Below are positions 36,405 through 44,817 of a DNA stretch of 64,000 nt, piece after piece. Location of the stretch: positions 124,001 through 188,000 of the forward strand of contig NZ_JACMYK010000003.1 of assembly GCF_020889785.1 (NCBI RefSeq). The letters are read 5' to 3'. Under the pieces are notes generated by a model. It was given only the letters and a program-made list of their open reading frames with translations, was not told the origin of the DNA and made no database searches. The position numbers and the translations under genes were made by a program. The DNA comes from Bradyrhizobium acaciae. Its GTDB lineage: Bacteria; Pseudomonadota; Alphaproteobacteria; Rhizobiales; Xanthobacteraceae. How positions within the stretch are numbered: position 1 is the stretch's first letter; each line of letters opens with the position of its first letter.

Positions 36405-37643
36405 ATGAATTCGGGGCGTATAGTCGGAATGGTTTTGTTTGCTGCCGTGCTCGGAACGGCGGCAATAGGTAGCGCGCAGGCGGCAGAACCGCCGCTGAAG
36501 GTCGGCTTGCTGGAGGACGTCTCCGGTGACCTCGCGTTCATGGGCATGCCGAAGCTGCACGGCTCGCAGCTGGCGGTCGAGGAGATCAACAAGAGCGGCG
36601 GCATTCTCGGCCGGCAGATCGAGCTGATTCACCTTGATCCCCAAGGTGACAATGCCCGCTATCAGGAATTCGGCCGGCGGTTGCTCAATCGCGACAAGGT
36701 CGACGTGCTGATCGGCGGCATCACCTCTGCCTCGCGCGAGGCGCTGCGTCCGATCGTCGATCGTACCACCACGCCGTACTTCTATACGAACCAGTATGAA
36801 GGCGGCGTCTGCGACGCCAGCATGGTCAGCATGGGCGCGGTGCCGGAGCAGCAGTTCTCGACCTTGATCCCCTGGATGGTCCAGAAGTTCGGCAAGAAGG
36901 TCTACGTTATCGCGGCAGACTATAATTTCGGCCAGATCTCCGCAGAGTGGAATCGGAAGATCATGAAGGACCTCGGCGGTGAGGTGGTGGGCGAGGAATT
37001 CATCCCGCTCGGTGTGTCGCAGTTCGCGCAGACGATCCAGAACATCCAGAAGGCGAAGCCGGACTGGTTGCTGACGATCAATGTCGGCGCCGCGCAGGAT
37101 TCGTTCTTCGAGCAGGCGGCAGCCGCGAATCTCAACCTGCCGATGGGGTCGTCGATCAAGGTCATGCTCGGCTTCGAGCACAAGCGGTTCAAGCCGCCGG
37201 CGCTCAACAACATGCATGCGACTGCGAACTGGTTCGAGGAGATCGACACCCCCGAAGCCAACGACTTCAAGAAGCGCTGGCACGCCAAGTTCCCCGACGA
37301 GCTCTACATCAACGATATGGGCTACAACGCCTATAACGCGCTCTACATGTACAAGGCGCTGGTCGAGAAGGCGAAATCGACCAAGCTCGATGACATGCGC
37401 AAGGTGATCGCGTCAGGCGACGCCTGTATCGACGCTCCCGAAGGCAAGGTCTGCATCGATCCGAAGAGCCAGCATACGTCTCACCGCATGCGCCTGATCT
37501 CGGTCGGGCCGAAGCATGAGGTGACCGTCGAGAAGGACTACGGGACGATCCAGCCGTATTGGTTGGGCGAGATCGGCTGCGACCTCACCAAGAAGAACGA
37601 CAAGGATCAGTACACGCCGAGTCATCTTCCCAGCAAATCGTGA
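36405..37643 (+). CDS. ABC transporter substrate-binding protein, FmdD/UrtA-like
   Basis: Periplasmic binding protein, 412 aa, with a clear Sec signal peptide (GMVLFAAVLGTAAIGSAQAA, residues 8-27). The mature part starts PLKVGLLEDVSGDLAFMG and keeps the family pattern GGITSASREALRPIVDR and FYTNQYEGGVCD. It differs noticeably from the 5590 protein in the ligand region, so another small amide is plausible. The gene lies 33 bases after the formamidase-family gene. Its stop codon is inside the first of two strong hairpins that separate it from the permease gene, an arrangement expected to favour high binding-protein yield. Confidence 0.9.
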   Translation: MNSGRIVGMVLFAAVLGTAAIGSAQAAEPPLKVGLLEDVSGDLAFMGMPKLHGSQLAVEEINKSGGILGRQIELIHLDPQGDNARYQEFGRRLLNRDKVDVLIGGITSASREALRPIVDRTTTPYFYTNQYEGGVCDASMVSMGAVPEQQFSTLIPWMVQKFGKKVYVIAADYNFGQISAEWNRKIMKDLGGEVVGEEFIPLGVSQFAQTIQNIQKAKPDWLLTINVGAAQDSFFEQAAAANLNLPMGSSIKVMLGFEHKRFKPPALNNMHATANWFEEIDTPEANDFKKRWHAKFPDELYINDMGYNAYNALYMYKALVEKAKSTKLDDMRKVIASGDACIDAPEGKVCIDPKSQHTSHRMRLISVGPKHEVTVEKDYGTIQPYWLGEIGCDLTKKNDKDQYTPSHLPSKS

Positions 37644-37719
37644 CGCACGCGGGCACGAATCTTGCTCGTGTCGTGCGTCATGACTTCCAGGCGAACCGGC
37701 GCCGCAATGATGCGGCGCC
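37641..37719 (+). repeat. Two intercistronic hairpins after the binding-protein gene
   Basis: Hairpin 1: TGACGCACG (37641-37649) with CGTGCGTCA (37672-37680), plus inner CACGA/TCGTG (37654-37658 and 37666-37670). It begins with the stop codon itself. Hairpin 2: GGCGCCGCA (37698-37706) with TGCGGCGCC (37711-37719), loop ATGA. No T-runs. The placement mirrors the hairpin at 6905-6929 in the first amide operon. Confidence 0.75.
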
Positions 37720-37737
37720 GTGATCACGGAGAGCGGA

Positions 37738-38604
37738 ATGTCGGCTGAACTCTTCTCGGTATTCTATCAGTTCGCCGACGTGTTCGCGTTCCTGATCCTG
37801 TCCGCGGCGGGCCTTGCCATCGTGTTCGGCATGATGGGCGTCATCAACATGGCGCATGGTGAGTTCATCATGTGCGGCGCCTATGTCACCGTGGGCCTCG
37901 TGAATCTCGGCGTGCCGCTCCCGATCGCCCAGATCCTGGCCGCGGTGACGGCCGGGATCATCGGCATGATCGTCGAGTTGCTGATCGTGCGGCGGTTCTA
38001 CAAGCGTCCGCTTGACTCGCTGCTTGCCACCTGGGGCCTCAGCCTGATCGTGACGCAATCGATGCTGCTGATCGTCGGCTCCGCGGTGCGCGGCATCGGC
38101 ACGCCTGAGGGAAGCTTTGCGATCGGCGGCTACACGTTCTCGACCTACCGCCTGGTGCTGTTCGGCGCTGCGGTGGCGGTGCTGGCCGGGCTCTACATCA
38201 TCTTCATGAAGACGCGCTTCGGCGTGGTTGCGCGCGCCACGATGCAGAACGCGGCGATGGCCAAGGCGCTGGGAGCACGAACCGGGCGGATCTATTCCAT
38301 CAGCTTCGGGATCGGCACCGCACTGGCGGGCCTCTGCGGTGCGCTCTACGCGCCGACCATGACGCTGATCCCGACCATGGGCGCGACCTTCGTGGTCGAG
38401 AGCTTTGTCACCGTGGTGATCGGCGGCGCCAATGTTCTGCTCGGAACCGCGCCGGCCGCGGTGTTCCTGGCGATGATCCGGATGGCGCTGAATGCGAGCT
38501 ATGGCCAGATCATCGGGCAGATCGGCATGCTGTTTGCCGTGATCCTGATCATACGTGTGCTGCCTGAAGGGCTTTCCAGCGTGCTGGTTCGTCGTGGGCG
38601 CTAA
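37738..38604 (+). CDS. ABC transporter permease, LivH family
   Basis: Inner-membrane subunit, 288 aa, about eight membrane segments. The LivH block is VFGMMGVINMAHGEFIMCGAYV (about residues 29-50); a late block is VTVVIGGANVLLGTAPAAVFLAM. GGAGAG lies 7 bases before ATG 37738. An in-frame GTG at 37720 sits at the foot of the second hairpin and is less likely. It works with the permease at 38618 and the two ATPases that follow. Confidence 0.9.
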   Translation: MSAELFSVFYQFADVFAFLILSAAGLAIVFGMMGVINMAHGEFIMCGAYVTVGLVNLGVPLPIAQILAAVTAGIIGMIVELLIVRRFYKRPLDSLLATWGLSLIVTQSMLLIVGSAVRGIGTPEGSFAIGGYTFSTYRLVLFGAAVAVLAGLYIIFMKTRFGVVARATMQNAAMAKALGARTGRIYSISFGIGTALAGLCGALYAPTMTLIPTMGATFVVESFVTVVIGGANVLLGTAPAAVFLAMIRMALNASYGQIIGQIGMLFAVILIIRVLPEGLSSVLVRRGR

Positions 38605-38617
38605 ACGGGAATTTCTG

Positions 38618-39691
38618 ATGTTGAAGTTGCTCGACGGCCCGCAGACGCTCGGACGCGGGAAAATCTTCTGGTCGTGCTTTCTGGCCGTGCTGGCGGGCGC
38701 GCTGATCTATCCGCTGTTCGCCGATTCCTATGATGTCGGAAATTTCGCTTACTTCCTGATCTGGATCTTCATGGCGCTTGGGCTGTGCCTGATGTGGGGG
38801 TACGGCGGCATGCTGTCGTTCGGCCAGACCTTCTTCTTCGGCATCGCCGGCTACGGCTATGGCGTGCTTGCCATCGATATGGGCGGCGGAACGGCCACGA
38901 TTGCAGCGCTTGTCCTCTCGGTGGTCATTGCGATGATCGCGGCGGGAATCCTCGGCTATTTCATGATCTGGGGTGGGATCAGCGGTATCTTTTTCGGCAT
39001 CGTGACGTTGTCGGCGACGCTGGTGCTTGCGTTCTTCCTCGGGCAGACCGCCGGACCCGAATGGCATATCGGTCCGGCGCGGCTGAACGGCTTCAACGGC
39101 ATGAAGGGAATGGACCCGCTCACCGTCGGCAGCTTCGATATCGAGGGTTCGGCGCTCTACTATCTCATGATCGCGCTGATCGTGATCGTTTACATCGCGC
39201 TGCGGATGCTGGTGAACTCGAGCGTCGGCAACGTGATTGTGGCGACGCGTGAAAATCCGCAACGCGCCGAAATGCTCGGCTATGACGTCCGAAAGTATCA
39301 GCTCCTGACATTCGTGATCGGCAGCGGCCTCGCCGGCCTCAGCGGTGCGCTGTACACGTCCTGGGGGCAGTTCATCACGCCGTCGAGCATCGGCCTGCCG
39401 GCGGCGGCGATGCCGATCGTGTGGGTCGCGTTCTCCGGACGCAACGATCTGACCGCGACGCTGGTCGGCTCTTTCCTGCTGCTGTTCGGTTTCCAGACCA
39501 TCACGGTCTACAGCCAGCAGGCGGCGCTGGTGCTGATGGGCGTGCTTCTGCTCGCCACCGTGATGTTGGCGCCGCAAGGATTTGTGCTCGGCATCGGCAA
39601 GCTCGTGGTCGATTGGTGGACCAGGCGCCGACGGCGCGACGAGGGCCCCGCGCTGGCCGATACCGGCCGTCTGCAATCGGATGAGACCTGA
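38618..39691 (+). CDS. ABC transporter permease, LivM family
   Basis: Second membrane subunit, 357 aa. The LivM block LGLCLMWGYGGMLSFGQTFFFGIAGYGYGV covers about residues 56-85; NPQRAEMLGYDVRKYQLLTFVIGSGLAGLSGALY is the conserved cytoplasmic loop with the following helix. ATG 38618 is 13 bases after the LivH-type stop and gives a normal short N-terminus (LKLLDGPQTLGRGK). The longer in-frame extension from 38555 lies inside the previous gene. Only three bases separate it from the ATPase gene. Confidence 0.9.
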   Translation: MLKLLDGPQTLGRGKIFWSCFLAVLAGALIYPLFADSYDVGNFAYFLIWIFMALGLCLMWGYGGMLSFGQTFFFGIAGYGYGVLAIDMGGGTATIAALVLSVVIAMIAAGILGYFMIWGGISGIFFGIVTLSATLVLAFFLGQTAGPEWHIGPARLNGFNGMKGMDPLTVGSFDIEGSALYYLMIALIVIVYIALRMLVNSSVGNVIVATRENPQRAEMLGYDVRKYQLLTFVIGSGLAGLSGALYTSWGQFITPSSIGLPAAAMPIVWVAFSGRNDLTATLVGSFLLLFGFQTITVYSQQAALVLMGVLLLATVMLAPQGFVLGIGKLVVDWWTRRRRRDEGPALADTGRLQSDET

Positions 39692-39694
39692 CCC

Positions 39695-40414
39695 ATGGCA
39701 CTCGTCGAGGTGAAAGGCGTATCGAAGCGTTTCGGCGGATTGACCGCCGTCTCCGAGGTCGACCTGACGGTGAACGCCGGTGAGGTCCACTGCCTGATCG
39801 GGCCCAACGGGGCCGGGAAGAGCACGCTGTTCAAGCTGATCGTCGGCCTCTATCCGCCGACCGCGGGCAGCATCCTTTTCGACTCCATCGATATCACCGC
39901 GGAACGGCCGTTTGCGCGGGTCCAACGGGGCATGAGCATCAAGATGCAGGCGCCGAGCGTGTTCAAGGAACTGCCGGTGCGGCAGAACATCCAGATCGCG
40001 TTGCAGGAACGCCTTTCGGGCGCGGAATGCGCGGCCGAAGAAGAACGGCTGCTGTCGCTGCTCAATCTGGCCGAGGACAGCGGCAAGCTCGCCGGCGCGC
40101 TGTCGCACGGCCAGCAGCAATGGCTGGAGATCGGGATGGCGCTGGCGTTGCAGCCGCAGCTTCTGCTGCTCGACGAGCCGACCGCGGGCATGTCGCCGGA
40201 GGAGACCTACAAGACCGGCGAGTTGATCAAGTCGTTCAATGCCGAGGGCATGACGGTGCTGGTGGTCGAGCATGACATGGCGTTCGTCCGTCAGGTCGCG
40301 CAACGCGTCACCGTTCTGCATCTCGGCAAGATCTTTGCGCGCGGCAGCCTCGACGCCATTCTGGAAGACGAGAAGGTCGCCGAAATCTATCTGGGTAAGA
40401 CCCATGCCCACTGA
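39695..40414 (+). CDS. ABC transporter ATP-binding protein, LivG family
   Basis: 239 aa. Walker A GPNGAGKST near residue 35. The signature region is ALSHGQQQWLEIGMAL, the LSHGQ variant also found in the 8988 protein. Walker B is LLLLDEPTAGMSPEET and the H-loop VVEHDMAFVRQ. It is the energy-coupling subunit of the amidase-linked importer. Its last 11 bases overlap the start of the next ATPase gene. Confidence 0.92.
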   Translation: MALVEVKGVSKRFGGLTAVSEVDLTVNAGEVHCLIGPNGAGKSTLFKLIVGLYPPTAGSILFDSIDITAERPFARVQRGMSIKMQAPSVFKELPVRQNIQIALQERLSGAECAAEEERLLSLLNLAEDSGKLAGALSHGQQQWLEIGMALALQPQLLLLDEPTAGMSPEETYKTGELIKSFNAEGMTVLVVEHDMAFVRQVAQRVTVLHLGKIFARGSLDAILEDEKVAEIYLGKTHAH

Positions 40415-41114
40415 GCGCATTCTGGATGTATCGGGACTTTGGGCGGGTTACGGCGCGACGCCGATCCTGCAGGGCGTCAGCATGTCGGTTTCGCGCGGCG
40501 AGACCGTCGGTGTGATCGGCCGCAACGGGGTCGGCAAATCGACCCTGATGCGCTGCCTGATCGGGTTGCTGCAAACCTGGCGTGGCACCATCAGCTTCAT
40601 GGACCAGGACGTCACCCAGCTCGAGGCCGATGCGCGGGCACGTGCCGGCTTCGGCTACATCCCGCAGGGCCGCGACGTGTTCCCGCAAATGACCGTCGAG
40701 GAGAATCTGCAGGTCGGCGAGCTGATCGGCGGCCCCGACGGCAAGAAGCTGCCGGAGCTGGTCTACGCGTATTTTCCGCGCCTGAAGGAGCGCCGGCGGC
40801 AGATCGCGGGCACCATGTCGGGCGGCGAGCAGCAGCAGCTTGCGATCGGCCGGGCGCTGATCGGAAATCCGGCGCTGATGATCCTCGACGAGCCGTCCGA
40901 GGGCATCCAGCCGTCGATCGTGCAGCACATTTGCGAGGCGCTGAAGTCGTTCCGCACCGAGCTCGGCACCACGATCGTGTTCGTCGAGCAGAATCTCGAC
41001 ACCATCCTGGAGATCGCCCAGCGCTGCTACATCATGGAAAAGGGCAAGATCATGCGATCGCTGGCCGGTGAGGAGGTCAATGCCGACAATGTCCGCGCGC
41101 AGCTGTTACTGTGA
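40404..41114 (+). CDS. ABC transporter ATP-binding protein, LivF family
   Basis: 236 aa from ATG 40404, which overlaps the preceding gene; in-frame residues before it belong to that gene read in another frame. Walker A GRNGVGKST (UrtE-like), signature MSGGEQQQLAIGRALI, Walker B LMILDEPSEGIQPSIV, switch region VFVEQNLDTILEIA. It completes the five-gene importer (binding protein, two permeases, two ATPases) encoded from 36405 to 41114. Confidence 0.92.
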   Translation: MPTERILDVSGLWAGYGATPILQGVSMSVSRGETVGVIGRNGVGKSTLMRCLIGLLQTWRGTISFMDQDVTQLEADARARAGFGYIPQGRDVFPQMTVEENLQVGELIGGPDGKKLPELVYAYFPRLKERRRQIAGTMSGGEQQQLAIGRALIGNPALMILDEPSEGIQPSIVQHICEALKSFRTELGTTIVFVEQNLDTILEIAQRCYIMEKGKIMRSLAGEEVNADNVRAQLLL

Positions 41115-41177
41115 TCGGCCGCGCCACCTGGTGAGGAAGTACGCGTTCCATAATCGATAATAACGGAGGGAATGGAT

Positions 41178-41939
41178 ATGGATCTGGGACTCAAGGGAGC
41201 AAAGGTTCTCGTCACCGGCAGCACCAAGGGCATCGGCAGGGCGATCGCCGACACGTTTGCGGCCGAGGGCGCCAATGTCGGCATCTGCGCGCGCAATCAG
41301 GCGGATGTCGACACGGCGGTTGCCGCGATCAAGGCCAAGGGCGTGGCGGCGTTCGGTAGCGCCGTCGACGTCTCGAACGGGCCGGCGCTGAAGGCCTGGG
41401 TGGCCGACATGGCGTCGAAGCTCGGCGGTATCGATGTCGTGGTCGCCAATGTCAGCGCGCTCTCGATCGGGCAGGACGAGGAGAGCTGGGAGAAGGAATT
41501 CTCCACCGACATGATGGGCACGGTGCGGCTGGTCAACGCGGCGATGCCGTATCTCGAGAAGAGCGGCGCCGCTGCGATCGTCACCATCTCCAGCGTCTCG
41601 GGGCGCGAGGTCGATTTCGCCAGCGGTCCCTACGGCACGTTCAAGGCCGCGATCATCCACTACACCCAGGGCCTTGCCTATCAGCTCGCGGCCAAGGGTA
41701 TCCGCGCCAACTCGGTGTCGCCGGGCAACACCTATTTCGAGGGCGGCGTCTGGAACATGATCAAGGACGGCAATCCCGAACTGTACAAGACCGCGCTGGC
41801 GCTCAACCCGACCGGCCGCATGGGCACGCCGCAGGAGATGGCGAACGCAGCGGTGTTCCTGGCGAGCAAGGCGGCGAGCTTCATCACGGGGACCAACCTC
41901 GTCGTCGACGGCGCCTTGACGCGCGGTGTGCAGTTCTAG
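41178..41939 (+). CDS. SDR-family oxidoreductase
   Basis: 253 aa short-chain dehydrogenase/reductase. The cofactor motif is TGSTKGIGRA (residues 12-21), catalytic Ser lies in TISSVSG, and Tyr-x-x-x-Lys is YGTFK near residue 153. VDGALTRGVQF closes the protein, as in many classical SDRs. GGAGGG at 41165-41170 is 7 bases before ATG 41178; the ATG at 41172 is too close to it. The gene lies between the importer and the second amidase, probably on the same message. It may reduce or oxidise a carbonyl or alcohol from the imported amide. Substrate unknown. Confidence 0.9.
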   Translation: MDLGLKGAKVLVTGSTKGIGRAIADTFAAEGANVGICARNQADVDTAVAAIKAKGVAAFGSAVDVSNGPALKAWVADMASKLGGIDVVVANVSALSIGQDEESWEKEFSTDMMGTVRLVNAAMPYLEKSGAAAIVTISSVSGREVDFASGPYGTFKAAIIHYTQGLAYQLAAKGIRANSVSPGNTYFEGGVWNMIKDGNPELYKTALALNPTGRMGTPQEMANAAVFLASKAASFITGTNLVVDGALTRGVQF

Positions 41940-41955
41940 GCGGGGCCACAGCGAC

Positions 41956-43359
41956 ATGTCAGCGGATCCATTGCATTACAAGTCGATCACCGAGATCTCC
42001 GAGCTCATTCGCCGCGGCGAGGCAAAATCCTCGGAGATCACGGAGGCGATCCTCGGCCGGATCGCGAAGCTGGACGGCCAGTTTCGCGGCTACGCGCACG
42101 TGCTTGCGGAGCGGGCCATGGGCCAGGCGAAGCAGCACGACGCGGAGATCGCCAAGGGCATCTGGCGTGGTCCGCTGCATGGTGTTCCGATCGGGCTGAA
42201 GGACCTCTGCTACACCACGTTCGCGCCGACCGCGGGCGGCACCGCGATCCACGCCAGGTTCGTGCCGTCCTTCAACGCCACGATCGTGGACCGGCTCGAA
42301 CTCGCCGGCGCGGTGACGCTCGGCAAGCTCAAGATGACGGAGGGGGCCTATACCAGCCACCATCCGTCAATTCAGGCGCCGCTCAATCCCTGGAATGTGA
42401 ACTATTGGGTCGGCTCGTCGTCGAGCGGATCGGGCGTCGCGACATCGGCAGGTCTTTGCTACGGGTCGATCGGCAGCGACACCGGCGGCTCGATCAGGTT
42501 TCCGTCGGCGACCTGCGGCTTGACCGGCATCAAGCCGACCTGGGGCCGCGTCAGCCGGCACGGCGTCTTCCCGCTGGCGGACTCGCTCGATCACGTCGGA
42601 CCGATGTGCCGCAGCGCTGCGGACGCCGCGGCGATGCTCGGCGTCATCGCAGGCGCAGATCCCAACGACCCGACCGCCTTGCAGGCGCCGGTGCCGAACT
42701 ATCTGGCCGGCGTTGGTGAGAGCATCCGGGGTTTGAGGATCGGCGTCGATCGCAGATACACCCAGGAGGGTATAGACCGGCAGGTTGTGACCGCCCTGGT
42801 GCAAGCCGAGCGCACGCTCGCCGATCTCGGTGCCGACATCCGCGAGGTGCATTTCCCGCCCTACCAGAAGCTCGTCAGCCAATGGATTGCGATGTGCTCG
42901 GTGGAGACGGCGGAGGCGCATCTGGACACTTACCCGTCGCGGAAGTCGGAATACGGACCTGATCTCGCACAGTTGATCGAGCAGGGCAGGGCGACGAGCG
43001 GCGTCGACATTGCCGCGATCCATCACGAGCGGCTGAAGTTCAGCGGCAGCCTGGCTGCGATGTTCGAGGATATCGATCTCTTGTTGATCCCGACGATGCC
43101 GGTGCCGATCCCGACGCTGACGAAGATGAGCGAATACGGCGCCGACCCCAACGTGCTCTTGAACATCCTGCGCTTCACGGCGGTGTTCGACTTCTCGGGC
43201 AGCCCGACCATCACGCTGCCGATGGGGATGGCCTCGGACCAGACGCCGCTCAGCATGCAGCTGGTCGGCCCGCACCTCTCGGAAGACGTGCTGGTCCGCG
43301 CCGGCGTCGCGTTCCAGTCGGCGACGGACTGGCACACACGGCGGCCGCCGATCGAGTGA
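41956..43359 (+). CDS. Amidase-signature-family amidase (second)
   Basis: 467 aa. The catalytic residues fall at exactly the same numbers as in the 33955 enzyme: Lys82 (VPIGLKDL), Ser155 (VGSSSSGSG) and Ser179 (SDTGGSIRFP). The flanking sequences are similar along the whole length (LKPTWGRVSR versus IKPTWGRVSR), so the two are paralogues that bracket the importer. ATG 41956 is 16 bases after the SDR stop; the in-frame start at 41926 lies within the SDR gene. It is the last gene of the operon and is convergent with the serine hydrolase, 32 bases away. Confidence 0.92.
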   Translation: MSADPLHYKSITEISELIRRGEAKSSEITEAILGRIAKLDGQFRGYAHVLAERAMGQAKQHDAEIAKGIWRGPLHGVPIGLKDLCYTTFAPTAGGTAIHARFVPSFNATIVDRLELAGAVTLGKLKMTEGAYTSHHPSIQAPLNPWNVNYWVGSSSSGSGVATSAGLCYGSIGSDTGGSIRFPSATCGLTGIKPTWGRVSRHGVFPLADSLDHVGPMCRSAADAAAMLGVIAGADPNDPTALQAPVPNYLAGVGESIRGLRIGVDRRYTQEGIDRQVVTALVQAERTLADLGADIREVHFPPYQKLVSQWIAMCSVETAEAHLDTYPSRKSEYGPDLAQLIEQGRATSGVDIAAIHHERLKFSGSLAAMFEDIDLLLIPTMPVPIPTLTKMSEYGADPNVLLNILRFTAVFDFSGSPTITLPMGMASDQTPLSMQLVGPHLSEDVLVRAGVAFQSATDWHTRRPPIE

Positions 43360-43391
43360 TGCGTCGTCGCTGATGCCCCCGTCGCAAGCCG

Positions 43392-44594
43392 TCAGGCCTT
43401 GTCGCTGAGCCTCGCCGCGATCGCGCGGTAGCCGCGCATCCACATATGATCGAGATCGAGATCCATCGGCAGCGGCTGCGAGGAGACGCGCGCGATCACG
43501 GTCTCGCTGGCCGGATCGACGTAGATCCACTGGCCATGGATGCCGACGGCCGCAAACGGCGTTTCGCGCCGGTCGAGCGTGTACCACTTGTTCCGGTAAT
43601 TGCCGTTCGGGAACACCTTGGTCAGGTCGCCGCGCGACCAGGCCTCGGCATTGCCGTTCTGCCTGATGTCGTCGACCCACCAGCTGGGCACGACCTGGCG
43701 TCCGTTGCTGATGCCGTGATTGCGCATCATCTCTCCGAACCGGGCGAGATCGCGCAGCGTCGCGCAGATGCCGCCGGCGACGCGCGCCGCGCCGCGCGAG
43801 TCGACCGTGATGTAGGCGTCGTGCTCGGCACCCATCGGCTGCCATAGATAGTGCGAGAGGATCTTCGCATAGGACATGCCGCAGGCGCGCTCGTAGACCC
43901 AGCCGAGCACGTCGGTGTTGGTCGAGACGTAGTGGAAAGTCTCGCCGTGCGGCGCGCCGTTTGGCCGCAGCGTGCGCAGATAGTCGCGCAGATTGCTCGG
44001 CGGGACGGCCGGATCCGGTAGCTCCCAGCCGGTCGAGCGCCGGTAGTTCATGACGTCGCCATCGCGCGCCATGTAGTCCTCGTCGAAGCGGATGCCGACG
44101 CTCATGTCGAGCAGATGCCGCACCGTGCAGCTGCCGCCATAGACCGATCCTTCCATCTCCGGGATATAGCGCGTCACCGGCGCGTCGGGTTCGAGCTTGC
44201 CGTGATCGGCAAGGATGCCGCCGAGCGTGCCGGCGACCGACTTGCTGACCGAGAAGATCAGATGCGGCGTGTCCGGGGTCAGGCCGTGCGCATACCATTC
44301 GAACGCGATCTCGCCGCGATGCGACACGACGATGCCGTCGGTGTGGCTCGTGCGCAGCGCCTTTGCGACATCAACCGTCTCGCCACGCGGGTCGGCGAAG
44401 CTGACGTCGTCGAGATAGCGCGGTGCGAACGACAGCGGGGCGGGTGCGGCCGCGCGTGCGATGTTCGCGGTCGGCAGCAGTTCGCGGACATTGCGGAATG
44501 CCCATTCGTTGAACGGATGCTGACGCCAGTTTGCGAGCGTGACCTGTTCGTCGGCCGCTGACGGGAAGGCGGCCATGATGCGACGCGAATTCAT
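43392..44594 (-). CDS. Serine hydrolase, beta-lactamase class C / NylB-like
   Basis: 400 aa from the ATG at 44594. The SxxK motif is Ser115-Val-Ser-Lys118 (IFSVSKSVAG) and the second motif is YVSTNTDVLGW near residue 218. Gly-rich and His-containing segments near the end (VGIHGQWIYVDPAS) complete the fold. The organisation resembles 6-aminohexanoate-dimer hydrolase (NylB) and related amide or ester hydrolases more than true beta-lactamases. No signal peptide is visible, so it is probably cytoplasmic. Longer in-frame starts up to 44657 would run into the palindrome at 44657-44674. It is divergent from the LuxR-type regulator and likely controlled from the shared region. Confidence 0.87.
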   Translation of the reverse strand: MNSRRIMAAFPSAADEQVTLANWRQHPFNEWAFRNVRELLPTANIARAAAPAPLSFAPRYLDDVSFADPRGETVDVAKALRTSHTDGIVVSHRGEIAFEWYAHGLTPDTPHLIFSVSKSVAGTLGGILADHGKLEPDAPVTRYIPEMEGSVYGGSCTVRHLLDMSVGIRFDEDYMARDGDVMNYRRSTGWELPDPAVPPSNLRDYLRTLRPNGAPHGETFHYVSTNTDVLGWVYERACGMSYAKILSHYLWQPMGAEHDAYITVDSRGAARVAGGICATLRDLARFGEMMRNHGISNGRQVVPSWWVDDIRQNGNAEAWSRGDLTKVFPNGNYRNKWYTLDRRETPFAAVGIHGQWIYVDPASETVIARVSSQPLPMDLDLDHMWMRGYRAIAARLSDKA

Positions 44595-44656
44595 TCTTGT
44601 TCCAGCGATGCCATTGGGGGACGTGCGAAAGTTCCGCATGCGCCGTGTCACTCGCA

Positions 44657-44674
44657 ATCAACCGGATGGTGGAG
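44657..44674. promoter_or_regulatory. Candidate operator, palindrome family site 2
   Basis: ATCAACC-GGAT-GGTGGAG, a 7-4-7 inverted repeat between the divergent serine hydrolase and luxR-type genes, 62 bases from the former start and 143 from the latter. It matches the shared core TCMACC-N4-GGTKGA. Because the fourth arm position differs on the two sides (A against G), a protein site fits better than an RNA stem. Confidence 0.62.
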
Positions 44675-44719
44675 GGGGGCCCCGGGTTACTTCGGCGTAA
44701 CCGTTTCAGGATGTGCGCT

Positions 44720-44735
44720 TGGCCCGCAATTTGCT
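44720..44735 (+). promoter_or_regulatory. Candidate sigma-54 promoter of the luxR-type gene
   Basis: TGGCCCGCAATTTGCT matches the -24/-12 pattern (TGGCAC-N5-TTGCW): the GG and GC doublets are separated by exactly 10 bases, with one mismatch (C for A in the -24 element). Transcription would start near 44746, about 70 bases before the gene. Sigma-54 control would fit nitrogen regulation. No activator site was identified. Confidence 0.45.
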
Positions 44736-44817
44736 TGACTATGGCCTGCGGCTGCCCCAGCGTGACGGGCACGCGACGCGCAGACGTTCGCCATCGGGAA
44801 ACATCGGGAGGTAGGTC

